Origin: a virus
Reading direction: 5' to 3' (one strand)
DNA length: 38,554 nt
Virus record (IMG/VR): IMGVR_UViG_3300035695_000013
Location: 1 to 38,554 of that record
Part shown: positions 24,500 to 32,118 of the stretch, piece by piece
Position numbering within the stretch: the stretch's first letter is position 1
How the letters are laid out: each line of letters begins with the position of its first letter
Notes under the pieces: model-generated
Databases searched by the model: none
What the model saw: the letters and a program-made list of their open reading frames with translations, nothing else
What the model was told of the DNA's origin: nothing
Program-made: the position numbers and the translations under genes

Positions 24500-26129
24500 T
24501 GAAAAATCCCTTACGTATGCGATGTTCGGGTGCAAAAGCTATCATACATGCATCCGCATAATTTGGCGACCTTGAACCATCGGGCATTTTGTCAATAAGA
24601 ATTTTACCTACATCATTTTGTTTATACGTAGGTTGCGAAAGCTCAGTTACTAATCTTCGATACTCCGGGTTAGCACTAGAAATTGAAATAATCTGATCTT
24701 TATCATACTCCTGCTTTTCAACCACAGCTCGATACGTGTTTTGGAATCGCTTACGCAAAAGCCACCATGCTTGTGCTTTAGCATTAGCAAAGAAATCCGC
24801 GTTAGTTCGACCTTTCGAATATTCCACTTTTTGTGTGGATATACCTTTAGTGGGTTTAGCCGGAGGGAAAACCTCCGCATCCGGTTCAAATACTTCTCCT
24901 GAGCCTCGGAAGGGCACAAATTCAATTTGATCATCTTTCGGACGTTTCCCATTAATACTTCTAGCATCCCCGCGCACTCCCGCGCCCATGCCATCCGAAT
25001 CAAAAATGACTAGGGGGTAATTATAGACATCGCAAATACTCGCCACTCTTTCCGTTGATCGAAGAATATCACTATCTTTACCCGACCAAGCCTCCACATG
25101 TTCCACAAGAATACCGTAGCGACCGATAATGGCATTTGCATCCCGACCCTCATCCGCTACGTCAAAACCAACTTTACGTAAGCCACTGGGGGCTATACCG
25201 AGTTTAACGTGGGCATCAATAGCCGCTTGTACCCAAGACGCCGGAATTAAAACCCCTTCAATTGAAGCGGTATAATTTAAATCCAATTCTTGGGCGATAA
25301 TCACAGGGTCATCAATGCGTTTACATTCTTCTTGATACCACGCGTCATCTTTTCTCGGATCATCGCGCCAGTGCATGCTCATAACCGGAATTGCACCAGA
25401 GAAACGCTTTCGTGCGAAAGTATTATTAGGCCCATGAGGCGTGGATACATAGATCAAACATCGCGTAGCTTGTGATAGCGCCGCATCAATACTTTCCGCT
25501 TTCTCATACCATGCGGCTTCATCTCCGACAAAAATAGTATACCGGTTACCTCTGCCCATATTCGGACCAGATTCACCTATAATTACTGATTTTGTATGCG
25601 GGATAAATATTTTTCGGTGGGGAGCATCCTTTTTAAGATCCCATGCGCCGCGAAATTCACGGGGGGTGAATTGAATATAGTGGCGCGCCTTTTCGAAGAT
25701 ACAACCCGGATTACCCAATTGATCAACATAGCTTTCTTTATGAGATCCAAAGCCGCAGGTGACATCATCGTAAAGAATACAAATTGAAGAAATCACCGCG
25801 ACCAATAGCCACGTTAATCCCATTTCACGAGATTTATCAATCAGCATCCAACGTCGATTTTTCCAATTATCAATAACCCAGTTAACAATTTCTTCTTGCT
25901 TGGGGAATAATAAAAACGGCATAACCGCAGGTAAATTCAAATCAACATTGCGGGGATCCACAGTCGTTCCCCAGTCAATAATAAATTGAGCAATATTATC
26001 GCGATAGAATTTTTTTAAAGGCGCTAAATCTTGAGGATTTTTTCGAAGGCGATCCATTCGTTCTAATCGCCATTCGAATATTTTATAGTAGTCGGGGTTC
26101 CTAAAATCAAAAGCAAATGGCAATGGCAT
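24489..26129 (-). CDS. terL: Terminase large subunit
   Basis: A 546-aa DNA-packaging motor. ATPase: Walker A variant DKSREMGLTW (about 98-107), Walker B TIFVGDEAAW (198-207) and the coupling motif YVSTPHGP (227-234). Nuclease: acidic residues in KVGFDVADEGRD (Asp323), LVIFDSDGMGAG (Asp377) and SPNYADACMI near the end. All core motifs are present. It starts one base after the stop of the upstream 216-aa gene, showing coupling with a block of surface proteins rather than with a small terminase. Confidence 0.95.
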   Translation of the reverse strand: MPLPFAFDFRNPDYYKIFEWRLERMDRLRKNPQDLAPLKKFYRDNIAQFIIDWGTTVDPRNVDLNLPAVMPFLLFPKQEEIVNWVIDNWKNRRWMLIDKSREMGLTWLLVAVISSICILYDDVTCGFGSHKESYVDQLGNPGCIFEKARHYIQFTPREFRGAWDLKKDAPHRKIFIPHTKSVIIGESGPNMGRGNRYTIFVGDEAAWYEKAESIDAALSQATRCLIYVSTPHGPNNTFARKRFSGAIPVMSMHWRDDPRKDDAWYQEECKRIDDPVIIAQELDLNYTASIEGVLIPASWVQAAIDAHVKLGIAPSGLRKVGFDVADEGRDANAIIGRYGILVEHVEAWSGKDSDILRSTERVASICDVYNYPLVIFDSDGMGAGVRGDARSINGKRPKDDQIEFVPFRGSGEVFEPDAEVFPPAKPTKGISTQKVEYSKGRTNADFFANAKAQAWWLLRKRFQNTYRAVVEKQEYDKDQIISISSANPEYRRLVTELSQPTYKQNDVGKILIDKMPDGSRSPNYADACMIAFAPEHRIRKGFFNVG

Positions 26130-26130
26130 T

Positions 26131-26781
26131 TTATGCCCCGATGCTTCCTGACAAAATCCAAGTATCCGTAGCTATTTTTTTCAATCGCATCACCGCGTAT
26201 TGATTTGCCGCCGATAAGGTAGCCGCAGGGTTAATAGTCACACCGCCTGTCGCTGCAATTGTTAATTTACCCGCGCCCAACTGCGCCAATTCAATCTCAG
26301 TTCCCACGGGGAATGCCGCTGTCGCATTTAAGGGTACAGTAAAAGTTTGCGCTGCCGCATTACTTGCTCCGATAAAGGTGTTTGCATCGGTAAGCGCAAA
26401 TGTATATGTAGTTCCGGTGTAAGTATTAGGGCCTAACGGACGAAAGGACCGTAATGATCCGGGAGCTACTGCAACCCCACTTAATAATGAAAATGTTGCT
26501 TGCGTCCATACGGCTGCAGCAGCAATACCCGCAGTCGTACAAATCCATAAAATTCCGTTAGTAGTATCCCAAACCATATCCGCTAATGCGCCTGCGATAA
26601 CAGTATTGGGGTTTCCTGCATTAGTCACAGCTCCCTTCGCATACGCTTTTAAAACCGAGGCTAAAGCAGCGCCATTATTACCTGTAGCCGTATGTGGAGT
26701 TGCGTTTAGATAAACCAGCATGGTATCTAAAACGATAGAAATCGGATTATCAATAAAAACTTGGCCTATATCTCGTGACAT
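26131..26781 (-). CDS. Virion surface protein with shared N-terminal anchor
   Basis: A 216-aa protein whose first 13 residues, MSRDIGQVFIDNP, match the start of the 581-aa fibre at 29924 with one change. The C-terminal half (TFTVPLNATAAFPVGTEIEL, LTIAATGGVTINPAATL, then a WILSG ending) is a common fibre-tip module. I interpret it as a short decoration or fibre protein using the same docking peptide as the larger protein. Function inferred from composition and context. Confidence 0.7.
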   Translation of the reverse strand: MSRDIGQVFIDNPISIVLDTMLVYLNATPHTATGNNGAALASVLKAYAKGAVTNAGNPNTVIAGALADMVWDTTNGILWICTTAGIAAAAVWTQATFSLLSGVAVAPGSLRSFRPLGPNTYTGTTYTFALTDANTFIGASNAAAQTFTVPLNATAAFPVGTEIELAQLGAGKLTIAATGGVTINPAATLSAANQYAVMRLKKIATDTWILSGSIGA

Positions 26782-26981
26782 TATTCTGCTCCTTCTTGGG
26801 GGTTACCGGGTAATTCACCCGTAGGAATAGCCATTTCTGGTGCTTGTAAGCTATCCATTTTAATTTTGTTCAAAATAAAATTAACGTGTGAAAGCACTTT
26901 CATACCTTCCTGCTTTAATGCCGCGTCCATTAAATAACCGAGTATTTTATCTGTGGTTTCATCAATAACTAACCGATTCAT
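26781..26981 (-). CDS. Small hypothetical protein
   Basis: A 66-aa protein with a helical first half (ILGYLMDAALKQEGMKVLSH) and a Pro/Glu-rich end. It overlaps the next gene by one base. Its position inside the late surface-protein block suggests a virion or assembly role; nothing recognised. Confidence 0.6.
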   Translation of the reverse strand: MNRLVIDETTDKILGYLMDAALKQEGMKVLSHVNFILNKIKMDSLQAPEMAIPTGELPGNPQEGAE

Positions 26982-26983
26982 TT

Positions 26984-27286
26984 TTAAGCTCCATAATTTA
27001 AGTAATTTATTTCTGGATCGGGAACAGGATTAGGTTCCCCCTCAATTTGTTGTAATTCTATATTTTCGGGGGTGTGTACTAAACCACAAGGTACTTCTAG
27101 TCCTAACGCATACCCCGCTATAAACATCCCTATTCCTAAGAATGCCCATTCAATACATAAATACCCTGAATTATTCTCTCCCCGATTTAAATAATTCGCC
27201 GCTAGAATTATAGGTATTACTGACATACTAACTGCGGTAAATCTAATCGCAGGCACCTTTAGTCTTTTAAAAAATTCACAACTCAT
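26984..27286 (-). CDS. Membrane protein with two transmembrane segments
   Basis: A 100-aa protein. The ATG at 27286, four bases past the upstream stop, is preferred to a GTG at 27304 inside that gene. Two hydrophobic stretches (FTAVSMSVIPIILAANYL and WAFLGIGMFIAGYALGLE) are separated by a short charged loop; the C-terminus is Pro/Glu-rich. A membrane protein in a late structural block is unusual; it could be an extra holin or exclusion factor, but there is no direct evidence. Confidence 0.6.
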   Translation of the reverse strand: MSCEFFKRLKVPAIRFTAVSMSVIPIILAANYLNRGENNSGYLCIEWAFLGIGMFIAGYALGLEVPCGLVHTPENIELQQIEGEPNPVPDPEINYLNYGA

Positions 27287-27290
27287 AAAA

Positions 27291-27653
27291 CTAAACTGCC
27301 TCACCTTCTAGATTAATAGAAATTGTCTGCGATGCCCCGGTTGACCCAATCGCTACGTTAATAAAAATATCCGTATTTGCCGCAACGATATGACTTAACT
27401 GCGGAACTTCAATTTCAAAAGTTTGATCCGTTTCTACCAGCCCGGTTAGTACGGTTGCGGGTATAATATTATCGTAATCTTGAGCATTGGTTCCTACGCT
27501 AATAGTTGGGGGAATAGTTATTTGTGACGCTGTTTTACAATAAACTAATATTTTTATAGGGCCAAAAACGAGCGGAAAATTTTTAAACAAAAATGCAGAC
27601 CCTACTACTGTGGCGTCTATTAAATTAGATTTATATATGATTGTACTAGCCAT
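27291..27653 (-). CDS. Beta-rich surface protein
   Basis: A 120-aa protein starting MASTIIYKSNLIDATVVG, with AAGGAG 8 bases upstream. It appears to be a beta-sandwich (ILVYCKTASQITIPPTISVG, ending TISINLEGEAV). An in-frame extension reaches back to 27731 (MACRRCEERRDKIKSFINK) with no stop between; see findings. Probably a virion decoration or fibre-associated protein; no family recognised. Confidence 0.65.
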   Translation of the reverse strand: MASTIIYKSNLIDATVVGSAFLFKNFPLVFGPIKILVYCKTASQITIPPTISVGTNAQDYDNIIPATVLTGLVETDQTFEIEVPQLSHIVAANTDIFINVAIGSTGASQTISINLEGEAV

Positions 27654-27720
27654 TTTATTACTCCTTTTAAATATCTTATTAATGAAACTCTTTATTTTAT
27701 CTCGTCGTTCTTCACATCGT

Positions 27721-28179
27721 CTACACGCCATATTGAGCCCAATAAATAACAATCAAATTACCTTGTGATTGTACTGTAGCATCCGTAATACTAGTAACTG
27801 GAGTCCCGCTATTATTTTCATCCATTTGCATAGTAATCACATCGTTGGCTAAACAATTGGGTATTAAAAAATGATCGTGAAAATCAGTACAATCTGTATT
27901 AGTTGTTACCCATGCTTGATTATAAACGGGCGTACCGCTTCGAGTATTAGTAACCTTAACTGTTCCATCACCCACGCCGCACCGCCATCCCGACAATCTA
28001 AATTCATAAATCCCTGCGGCGGGCAAAATAATTCCAGTATAAGGGGCGGATCCTTGAAAATATTGGGCCCCAATATCAACTTGATTAAAAGTGACCGCAG
28101 ATAAAGAGCCAGTCGAGGCCGCGTGTGAATAACGCGCGTTACACAAAATTGAAGAACTACGGGGTACTTTGTAAGACAT
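27721..28179 (-). CDS. C1q/TNF-like jelly-roll surface protein
   Basis: A 152-aa protein. The ATG at 28179 overlaps the fibre stop (ATAATG) and has GGAG upstream, so it is preferred to 28194. The pattern VTFNQVDIGAQYFQ, then ILPAAGIYEFRLSGWRCG, then a final NLIVIYWAQYGV is that of C1q-like beta sandwiches (PxAGIYxF followed by a hydrophobic last strand). In phages such domains often form trimeric receptor-binding tips. Function is inferred. Confidence 0.7.
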   Translation of the reverse strand: MSYKVPRSSSILCNARYSHAASTGSLSAVTFNQVDIGAQYFQGSAPYTGIILPAAGIYEFRLSGWRCGVGDGTVKVTNTRSGTPVYNQAWVTTNTDCTDFHDHFLIPNCLANDVITMQMDENNSGTPVTSITDATVQSQGNLIVIYWAQYGV

Positions 28180-29924
28180 TATAAAACACTCCATTCAGAA
28201 CCGTTATAAACCATATCGATAGAACCATAATTTGTGTTAATTACATAATTAGCTGCTCCATCGATAGTCCCAGATGCCGGTGTGATTGTAATATTATTAG
28301 TATTCGCCGCACCGCTAATATCTTTAATCCTATAGGTTCTACCTGTAACTGGAGAAGAAATTAACGTAATAGCTATAGTCCCCGCGCGATTACATGCCAA
28401 TACAAAATCGGTAGTTAATGTAGTATATGTAGCTGCCGTAACTGAAGTAACCGCATGGACTTCACCGCCATAAAAACTTGCCAAGCTACGAACATACGCA
28501 CTATTCGTCCCAAAATTACCTAACGCATCCATGCTAGTTGCTTCAAAACTAGTAGTTTTCCCAGGGATATCAAAAGCAGTAGCTGCAACTGTTTGCGAAG
28601 GTGTAACAGTCATTGAAGTTGTACTTCCGACCGCAGTAATAAAAGCAGTACTACCGGTAGAAAATCGAATCATATGGCCTATGTATGTACTATCCCAGCT
28701 TGTACCCACCCCCGTAACTGTCGTTGTCGATTGGGATGCAGTTTGATTGCTTGAATTATTAGGCGCTGTCGCCAAACTCGATGTTATAGATAATGTTCTT
28801 GCGCCAGCATTAGGTAAATTCAAATAGGTACCCGTGGCAGTTCCTAATGCTAAATATCTAATATTTGTAAATAATGATATAAAACTACCAAAACCTGAAT
28901 TTCCCGAATCCAGAGCGGAAGCAAAATTTACACTATTTGGAAAATAATAAAGCGTACATGCGGTACCAGGAGCAATCGTTTGGGAAACATTCGTTGGGAC
29001 TGTGGTTGTTCCTTGATATGAAACGATTGTAAATGGAGATCCAGTCGCTGGCACTACATATGCGCTCGCCAATGAACTGGATACACCCGCAATGGTGGCT
29101 AAGATCCCGGTTTGAGACATGGTGCTTACAACTGCGGTCGGCTGAAATAAATAGTTATTTGTATTGGTTATACTCCCAACGACCGCGCCCCCCGCCAAAG
29201 GCAAATATGAAGCTAAATTAGCCGTAGTAGCCAATGTCCCGGCGATAGGAAATGTAACCGCCGTATTGGCCGTAAACGTAAAAGCGCTTGTAAAAGCACC
29301 AATAAATGCCGCACTACCACCTAAGGTTAATGTGAATGCTCCGTTATCAACCCCAGTTCCACCATATGCTGGCGATATTATAGAACCATTCCAAATACCG
29401 ATATCAATGGCAAGACTAACTGGATCGATAGAAAAGCCAATTAGCGAAGTTAATGCGGTTGTTCTACCAATTCTAAAAGAATCGCTAGTAATCTCATCGC
29501 CCATTACCCAAACGACACCGCTACTATTATTCACAAAAGAACATTTTGGTGTAATTGTCGCCGGATTATCACTCTGAAATACTAACGCAGAATTTATATT
29601 TACTTGGGCGTTCGCATTCAATACCCCACTTAAAGTACCGCCGCTCAATGGCAAATATGCGCTTAAATTTTCGATTGTAGCTAAAATACCCGCACTAGGG
29701 AAAGTAAGATCGGTATCAGCAACAAGCGTAAAATTACCGGTAAAACCACCAAGCCAATTAATTTGATCTAAATAAGGATTTATTAATTGCTGTAAAACCG
29801 AGTATTCAATCGCGCCATTATCGGGGGATGAATCATGAGCACCTTCATTTATATACATCAACGCAGTAGGCGATGGATTCGTTATGGGGTTATCGATGAA
29901 TATTTGCCCTATATCTCGTGACAT
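28179..29924 (-). CDS. Large repetitive tail/capsid fibre
   Basis: A 581-aa protein. Residues 1-13 (MSRDIGQIFIDNP) are the anchor shared with the 216-aa protein. Two related modules occur at about 58-100 (FTGNFTLVADTDLTFPSAGI) and 205-250 (FTSAFTFTANTAVTFPIAGT), each followed by an ATxxNLxxYLPLxGG box. The middle is Ser/Thr/Ala-rich. The C-terminal module (about 510-581: TGRTYRIKDISGAANTNNIT ... VYNGSEWSVL) is a common fibre end. It probably binds host surface structures. Confidence 0.8.
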   Translation of the reverse strand: MSRDIGQIFIDNPITNPSPTALMYINEGAHDSSPDNGAIEYSVLQQLINPYLDQINWLGGFTGNFTLVADTDLTFPSAGILATIENLSAYLPLSGGTLSGVLNANAQVNINSALVFQSDNPATITPKCSFVNNSSGVVWVMGDEITSDSFRIGRTTALTSLIGFSIDPVSLAIDIGIWNGSIISPAYGGTGVDNGAFTLTLGGSAAFIGAFTSAFTFTANTAVTFPIAGTLATTANLASYLPLAGGAVVGSITNTNNYLFQPTAVVSTMSQTGILATIAGVSSSLASAYVVPATGSPFTIVSYQGTTTVPTNVSQTIAPGTACTLYYFPNSVNFASALDSGNSGFGSFISLFTNIRYLALGTATGTYLNLPNAGARTLSITSSLATAPNNSSNQTASQSTTTVTGVGTSWDSTYIGHMIRFSTGSTAFITAVGSTTSMTVTPSQTVAATAFDIPGKTTSFEATSMDALGNFGTNSAYVRSLASFYGGEVHAVTSVTAATYTTLTTDFVLACNRAGTIAITLISSPVTGRTYRIKDISGAANTNNITITPASGTIDGAANYVINTNYGSIDMVYNGSEWSVL

Positions 29925-29933
29925 TACTTATCC

Positions 29934-30845
29934 TTAAGATTGACCCGTTAAAAGAAAACTTCCACCACCGGTTAAGAGAAAACTAGATAATCCTGAATTT
30001 CCCGTTAATAATAATGAACCACCAACCATAAAGCCCCATTTGGTTAATAAATATTTTTGAACTTGAACCGCTTGTGCAGGTGTATGCATAGAAGAATACA
30101 ATATGATTTCAAAAATATTACAACTCAATAAATTTGCACCGGTGTTAGATTGTCCTAAATAATTATTAGGCGTTAATCCCATAGCTGAAGGTTGCGATAA
30201 ATCACCCCCTATCGCTGAAGTAATCGCTTGAGGTGCACCATTTACATTCATTGACCATTGCGTTTCGGGTGATCCAAAAATATAGGTATCACAAGTTGGA
30301 GTAGTTAACGATGCCGGCATACTATTATAAAAACTAGCGCTAGCTGCCGTCGCCGCATTGGCGAAAGATAATTTACGCCCCTGGCCTCCAGAGGCATTAG
30401 GCGTAATTTCTAAATAAGTCGAACTATTCACACCAATCGACAATAGGGCCGCATCATCTACGACACTAGATTCTGTGGAATAAACCGCATATAAAGTCAT
30501 ACCATTGGCTTGAGTTAACAAATTGGGCGGAATAGTATAACTTTGATTAGGGGGATTACGACCATCTAAACTGACACAAGGAAGTCCGTTAAGCTGATTA
30601 CGAAAGAAATTAGCATGAGGCTCTCCCCCAAAAACAGCATTATTCGTATTCCCCGATTTATCATAAAAAATGGGTAAAACCGTACCGTCATTTGGTACCA
30701 CCCCCGTATTCAATGGGTTCGCAGCGTCTAACCACATCTTTAAGTTCTGAGTGGGTATAATTCCACTGCCGGGGACATTGCCGCCACCGCCGGGTGTTAC
30801 TTTGAATATCTCAAGCCATTTTAGAAAATCACTTGCTATAATCAT
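29934..30845 (-). CDS. LamG/concanavalin-like lectin-domain virion protein
   Basis: A 303-aa protein. After a short Gly/Pro linker, residues about 35-265 show the lectin-sandwich pattern: LKMWLDAANPLNTG, FYDKSGNTNNAVFG, LPCVSLDGR, MTLYAVYSTES and CNIFEIILYS, then YLLTKWGF. The last 28 residues carry three LLTG-containing repeats. It probably binds carbohydrate on the host or a surface, from the capsid or tail. Start overlaps the neighbour's stop by one base. Confidence 0.8.
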   Translation of the reverse strand: MIIASDFLKWLEIFKVTPGGGGNVPGSGIIPTQNLKMWLDAANPLNTGVVPNDGTVLPIFYDKSGNTNNAVFGGEPHANFFRNQLNGLPCVSLDGRNPPNQSYTIPPNLLTQANGMTLYAVYSTESSVVDDAALLSIGVNSSTYLEITPNASGGQGRKLSFANAATAASASFYNSMPASLTTPTCDTYIFGSPETQWSMNVNGAPQAITSAIGGDLSQPSAMGLTPNNYLGQSNTGANLLSCNIFEIILYSSMHTPAQAVQVQKYLLTKWGFMVGGSLLLTGNSGLSSFLLTGGGSFLLTGQS

Positions 30846-31045
30846 TACTGCACCTCGAATGGCGTAATGTTCGTCATATTACCGTCGGTCCAAGTCAAAG
30901 TTTGTATATAGGTTTCATTTTGATACTCAACCGTAATCGTCACAAGATTATTACTTCCGTCATACCCGAATACTTGGGTAAGATTAGCTAGCGGCAATTG
31001 AACCATTACACCTTGACTATTGATTACATTAAGGACTTCAGCCAT
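30845..31045 (-). CDS. Small beta-rich late protein
   Basis: A 66-aa protein. The ATG at 31045 with AGGTGA about 6 bases upstream is preferred to a GTG at 31054. It is probably an all-beta domain (MVQLPLANLTQVFGYDG, LVTITVEYQNETYIQTLTW). It may be an attachment piece for the lectin protein that follows. No family recognised. Confidence 0.65.
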   Translation of the reverse strand: MAEVLNVINSQGVMVQLPLANLTQVFGYDGSNNLVTITVEYQNETYIQTLTWTDGNMTNITPFEVQ

Positions 31046-31123
31046 TTTATTCACCTATCAAATTTTAGCAGTTGGATCAATATTAATCGGTTTTGAGAAG
31101 TTTGTCTTATAATTTTTCAGAGA

Positions 31124-31555
31124 TTATGAACCCATAATCTTTTGATAGATCTTTGACGCTTCTACGGCATCGATATCTTTCGGTAAAACATGCGTGTCAT
31201 TGGGACGTTCGGTGCCCACTTGATCCCGCGTCAATTTGATTAATCGTTCTGCTTCTTCGGCACTCATCTTCCCAGTGATCGCAGTTTTTACAATTTCATC
31301 GTGCAATTTTTGTACTGTTGCCACCGTAAGCTTCGGCGGGCAGTCAAAACCGACGGCTTCACGATTCATACGGGGCACAATTCGTTCCACCCAAATTTTA
31401 ATAGCGGTGGTATCCCCAGCCTCTGCGAGTTCCAAAAGTTTCTTTACAATCGGAGCACTACCGTCAATCAAATCCTGTAATATTTTTTGACGTTTATCTT
31501 GTATACCTTTTGGCCTCCCTTTCGGATTCCCTGATTTTCCTTTTTTAAATCTCAT
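31124..31555 (-). CDS. DUF5681 protein, possible terminase small subunit
   Basis: A 143-aa basic protein, first gene of the late operon. It opens MRFKKGKSGNPKGRPKGIQD; the KGxSGNPKGRPKG box defines DUF5681, a DNA-binding-looking family frequent in phages and often next to terminases. The rest is helical (APIVKKLLELAEAGDTTAIK). In this genome it is the only candidate for a small terminase, though it is separated from the large subunit by about 5 kb. Recognition of packaging DNA in the adjacent control region is an attractive inference. Confidence 0.6.
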   Translation of the reverse strand: MRFKKGKSGNPKGRPKGIQDKRQKILQDLIDGSAPIVKKLLELAEAGDTTAIKIWVERIVPRMNREAVGFDCPPKLTVATVQKLHDEIVKTAITGKMSAEEAERLIKLTRDQVGTERPNDTHVLPKDIDAVEASKIYQKIMGS

Positions 31556-31597
31556 AATGTTCTGATTTTCTTCTGTTACGGCTAAATTACAAAAATA

Positions 31598-31611
31598 CCA
31601 CAGCTCTGCGG
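31598..31611. repeat. Imperfect dyad near late operon start
   Basis: CCACAGCTCTGCGG has 6-base arms with one mismatch around two central bases, about 45 bases upstream of the first late gene. Possible operator for late transcription. Confidence 0.4.
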
Positions 31612-31669
31612 TTATTTCATCCTAAAAACATATACCCAGTATAATCACGCTGCAGAAATTGGTTTTGTG

Positions 31670-31685
31670 CATATGCCGGTATATG
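31670..31685. repeat. 16-bp near-palindrome with GGTATATG half-site
   Basis: CATATGCCGGTATATG is a palindrome except for one pair. Its right half is the GGTATATG box found elsewhere in this region, so it looks like a binding site for a dimeric regulator. Confidence 0.5.
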
Positions 31686-31716
31686 TTTTCCCCATACCCA
31701 GGGTTAATCGAGTTCG

Positions 31717-31751
31717 GGGTGACTTCGGGGAATTAGTACGGGGAGTCACCC
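31717..31751. repeat. 8-bp inverted repeat spanning first CGGGG cluster
   Basis: GGGTGACT (31717-31724) and AGTCACCC (31744-31751) are perfect inverted arms with a 19-base loop, followed by TTTT on the plus strand. It could be a weak terminator or a protein site. Confidence 0.5.
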
Positions 31752-31765
31752 TTTTCTCTATCTAT

Positions 31766-31810
31766 CTTATTAATTAATATAATATTTATATAAATATATA
31801 ATATATAAAT
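31766..31810. other. AT-rich tract, possible DNA-unwinding element
   Basis: About 45 bases composed almost only of A and T, with alternating TA steps (TTAATTAATATAATATTTAT and onward), between the first CGGGG cluster and the long inverted repeat. This would melt easily, as expected at an origin. Confidence 0.5.
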
Positions 31811-31844
31811 ACCCCAATACCCCATAGGTTAAGCTGTACTATAG

Positions 31845-31903
31845 AAAAGGTAGAGTAGGGTATATGATTGTGGATATAAAACATATACCCTACTCTACCT
31901 TTT
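31845..31903. repeat. 22-bp perfect inverted repeat
   Basis: Arms at 31845-31866 (starts AAAAGGTAGAGT, ends GGGTATATG) and 31882-31903 pair at all 22 positions around a 15-base loop. Each arm includes one GGGTATATG box. T's follow on the plus strand and the mirror gives T's on the other strand, so it could act as a bidirectional terminator, cruciform or dimeric-protein site. Confidence 0.8.
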
Positions 31904-32085
31904 TATATGTGTGGGTAGAGTGACGGGGTATCGGGGAATTTGAGTCGGGGAAAGCCTTAAAAATCTTTATAAATCAATAGGTTATAGATTTCCCCCTACG
32001 AGAAAATTTGTGCGGGGAATCACGGGGACACCCGGGGGATTTTTTTGAATTAAATTTGACAGATGACTATGTAGGGTATATGATT
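31855..32085 (+). repeat. 15-bp direct repeats GTAGGGTATATGATT
   Basis: Exact copies at 31855-31869 and 32071-32085. The second covers the -10 element of the early promoter. The shorter box GGGTATATG also occurs inverted at 31629-31637 and 31882-31890. Confidence 0.75.
32056..32084 (+). promoter_or_regulatory. Sigma70 promoter for the plus-strand early operon
   Basis: TTGACA (32056-32061), 17-base spacer, TATGAT (32079-32084): six of six at -35, five of six at -10 and ideal spacing. The predicted start is about 28 bases before the first gene at 32119. A GGGTATATG box overlaps the -10, suggesting direct repression. Confidence 0.8.
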
Positions 32086-32118
32086 TGTTTACTATGAATA
32101 GAGCCAAGTAGTATAACA

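Larger units (their letters stand above)
31715..32037 (+). repeat. Nine CGGGG boxes in three clusters
   Basis: CGGGG occurs at 31715, 31726, 31739; 31924, 31932, 31946; and 32013, 32023, 32033. Within clusters the boxes are 8-14 bases apart, roughly one helix turn, all on the same strand, and three are extended to CGGGGAAT. This is an iteron-like array in an AT-rich background. Confidence 0.7.
31556..32118. promoter_or_regulatory. Divergent non-coding control region (origin/operator candidate)
   Basis: 563 bases without a plausible gene, between the minus-strand late operon and the plus-strand early operon. It holds CGGGG boxes, GGGTATATG boxes, a 45-base AT tract, several dyads and a sigma70 promoter, each listed separately. 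This combination of iteron-like boxes, easily melted DNA and a long inverted repeat resembles a replication origin; a packaging site or repressor-operator array is also possible. Confidence 0.7.

Noticed and set aside
24650-25003. 117-aa minus-strand frame inside the terminase gene
   Set aside because: Lies within the TerL nuclease region, whose own frame has all expected motifs.
29164-29577. 137-aa plus-strand frame opposite the large fibre
   Set aside because: Low-complexity Ala/Pro/Val reading caused by the repetitive Thr/Gly/Ala codons of the fibre gene.
31715-32037. CRISPR array
   Set aside because: The repeated units are only 5-8 bases with 8-14 base spacing, not repeat-spacer units.
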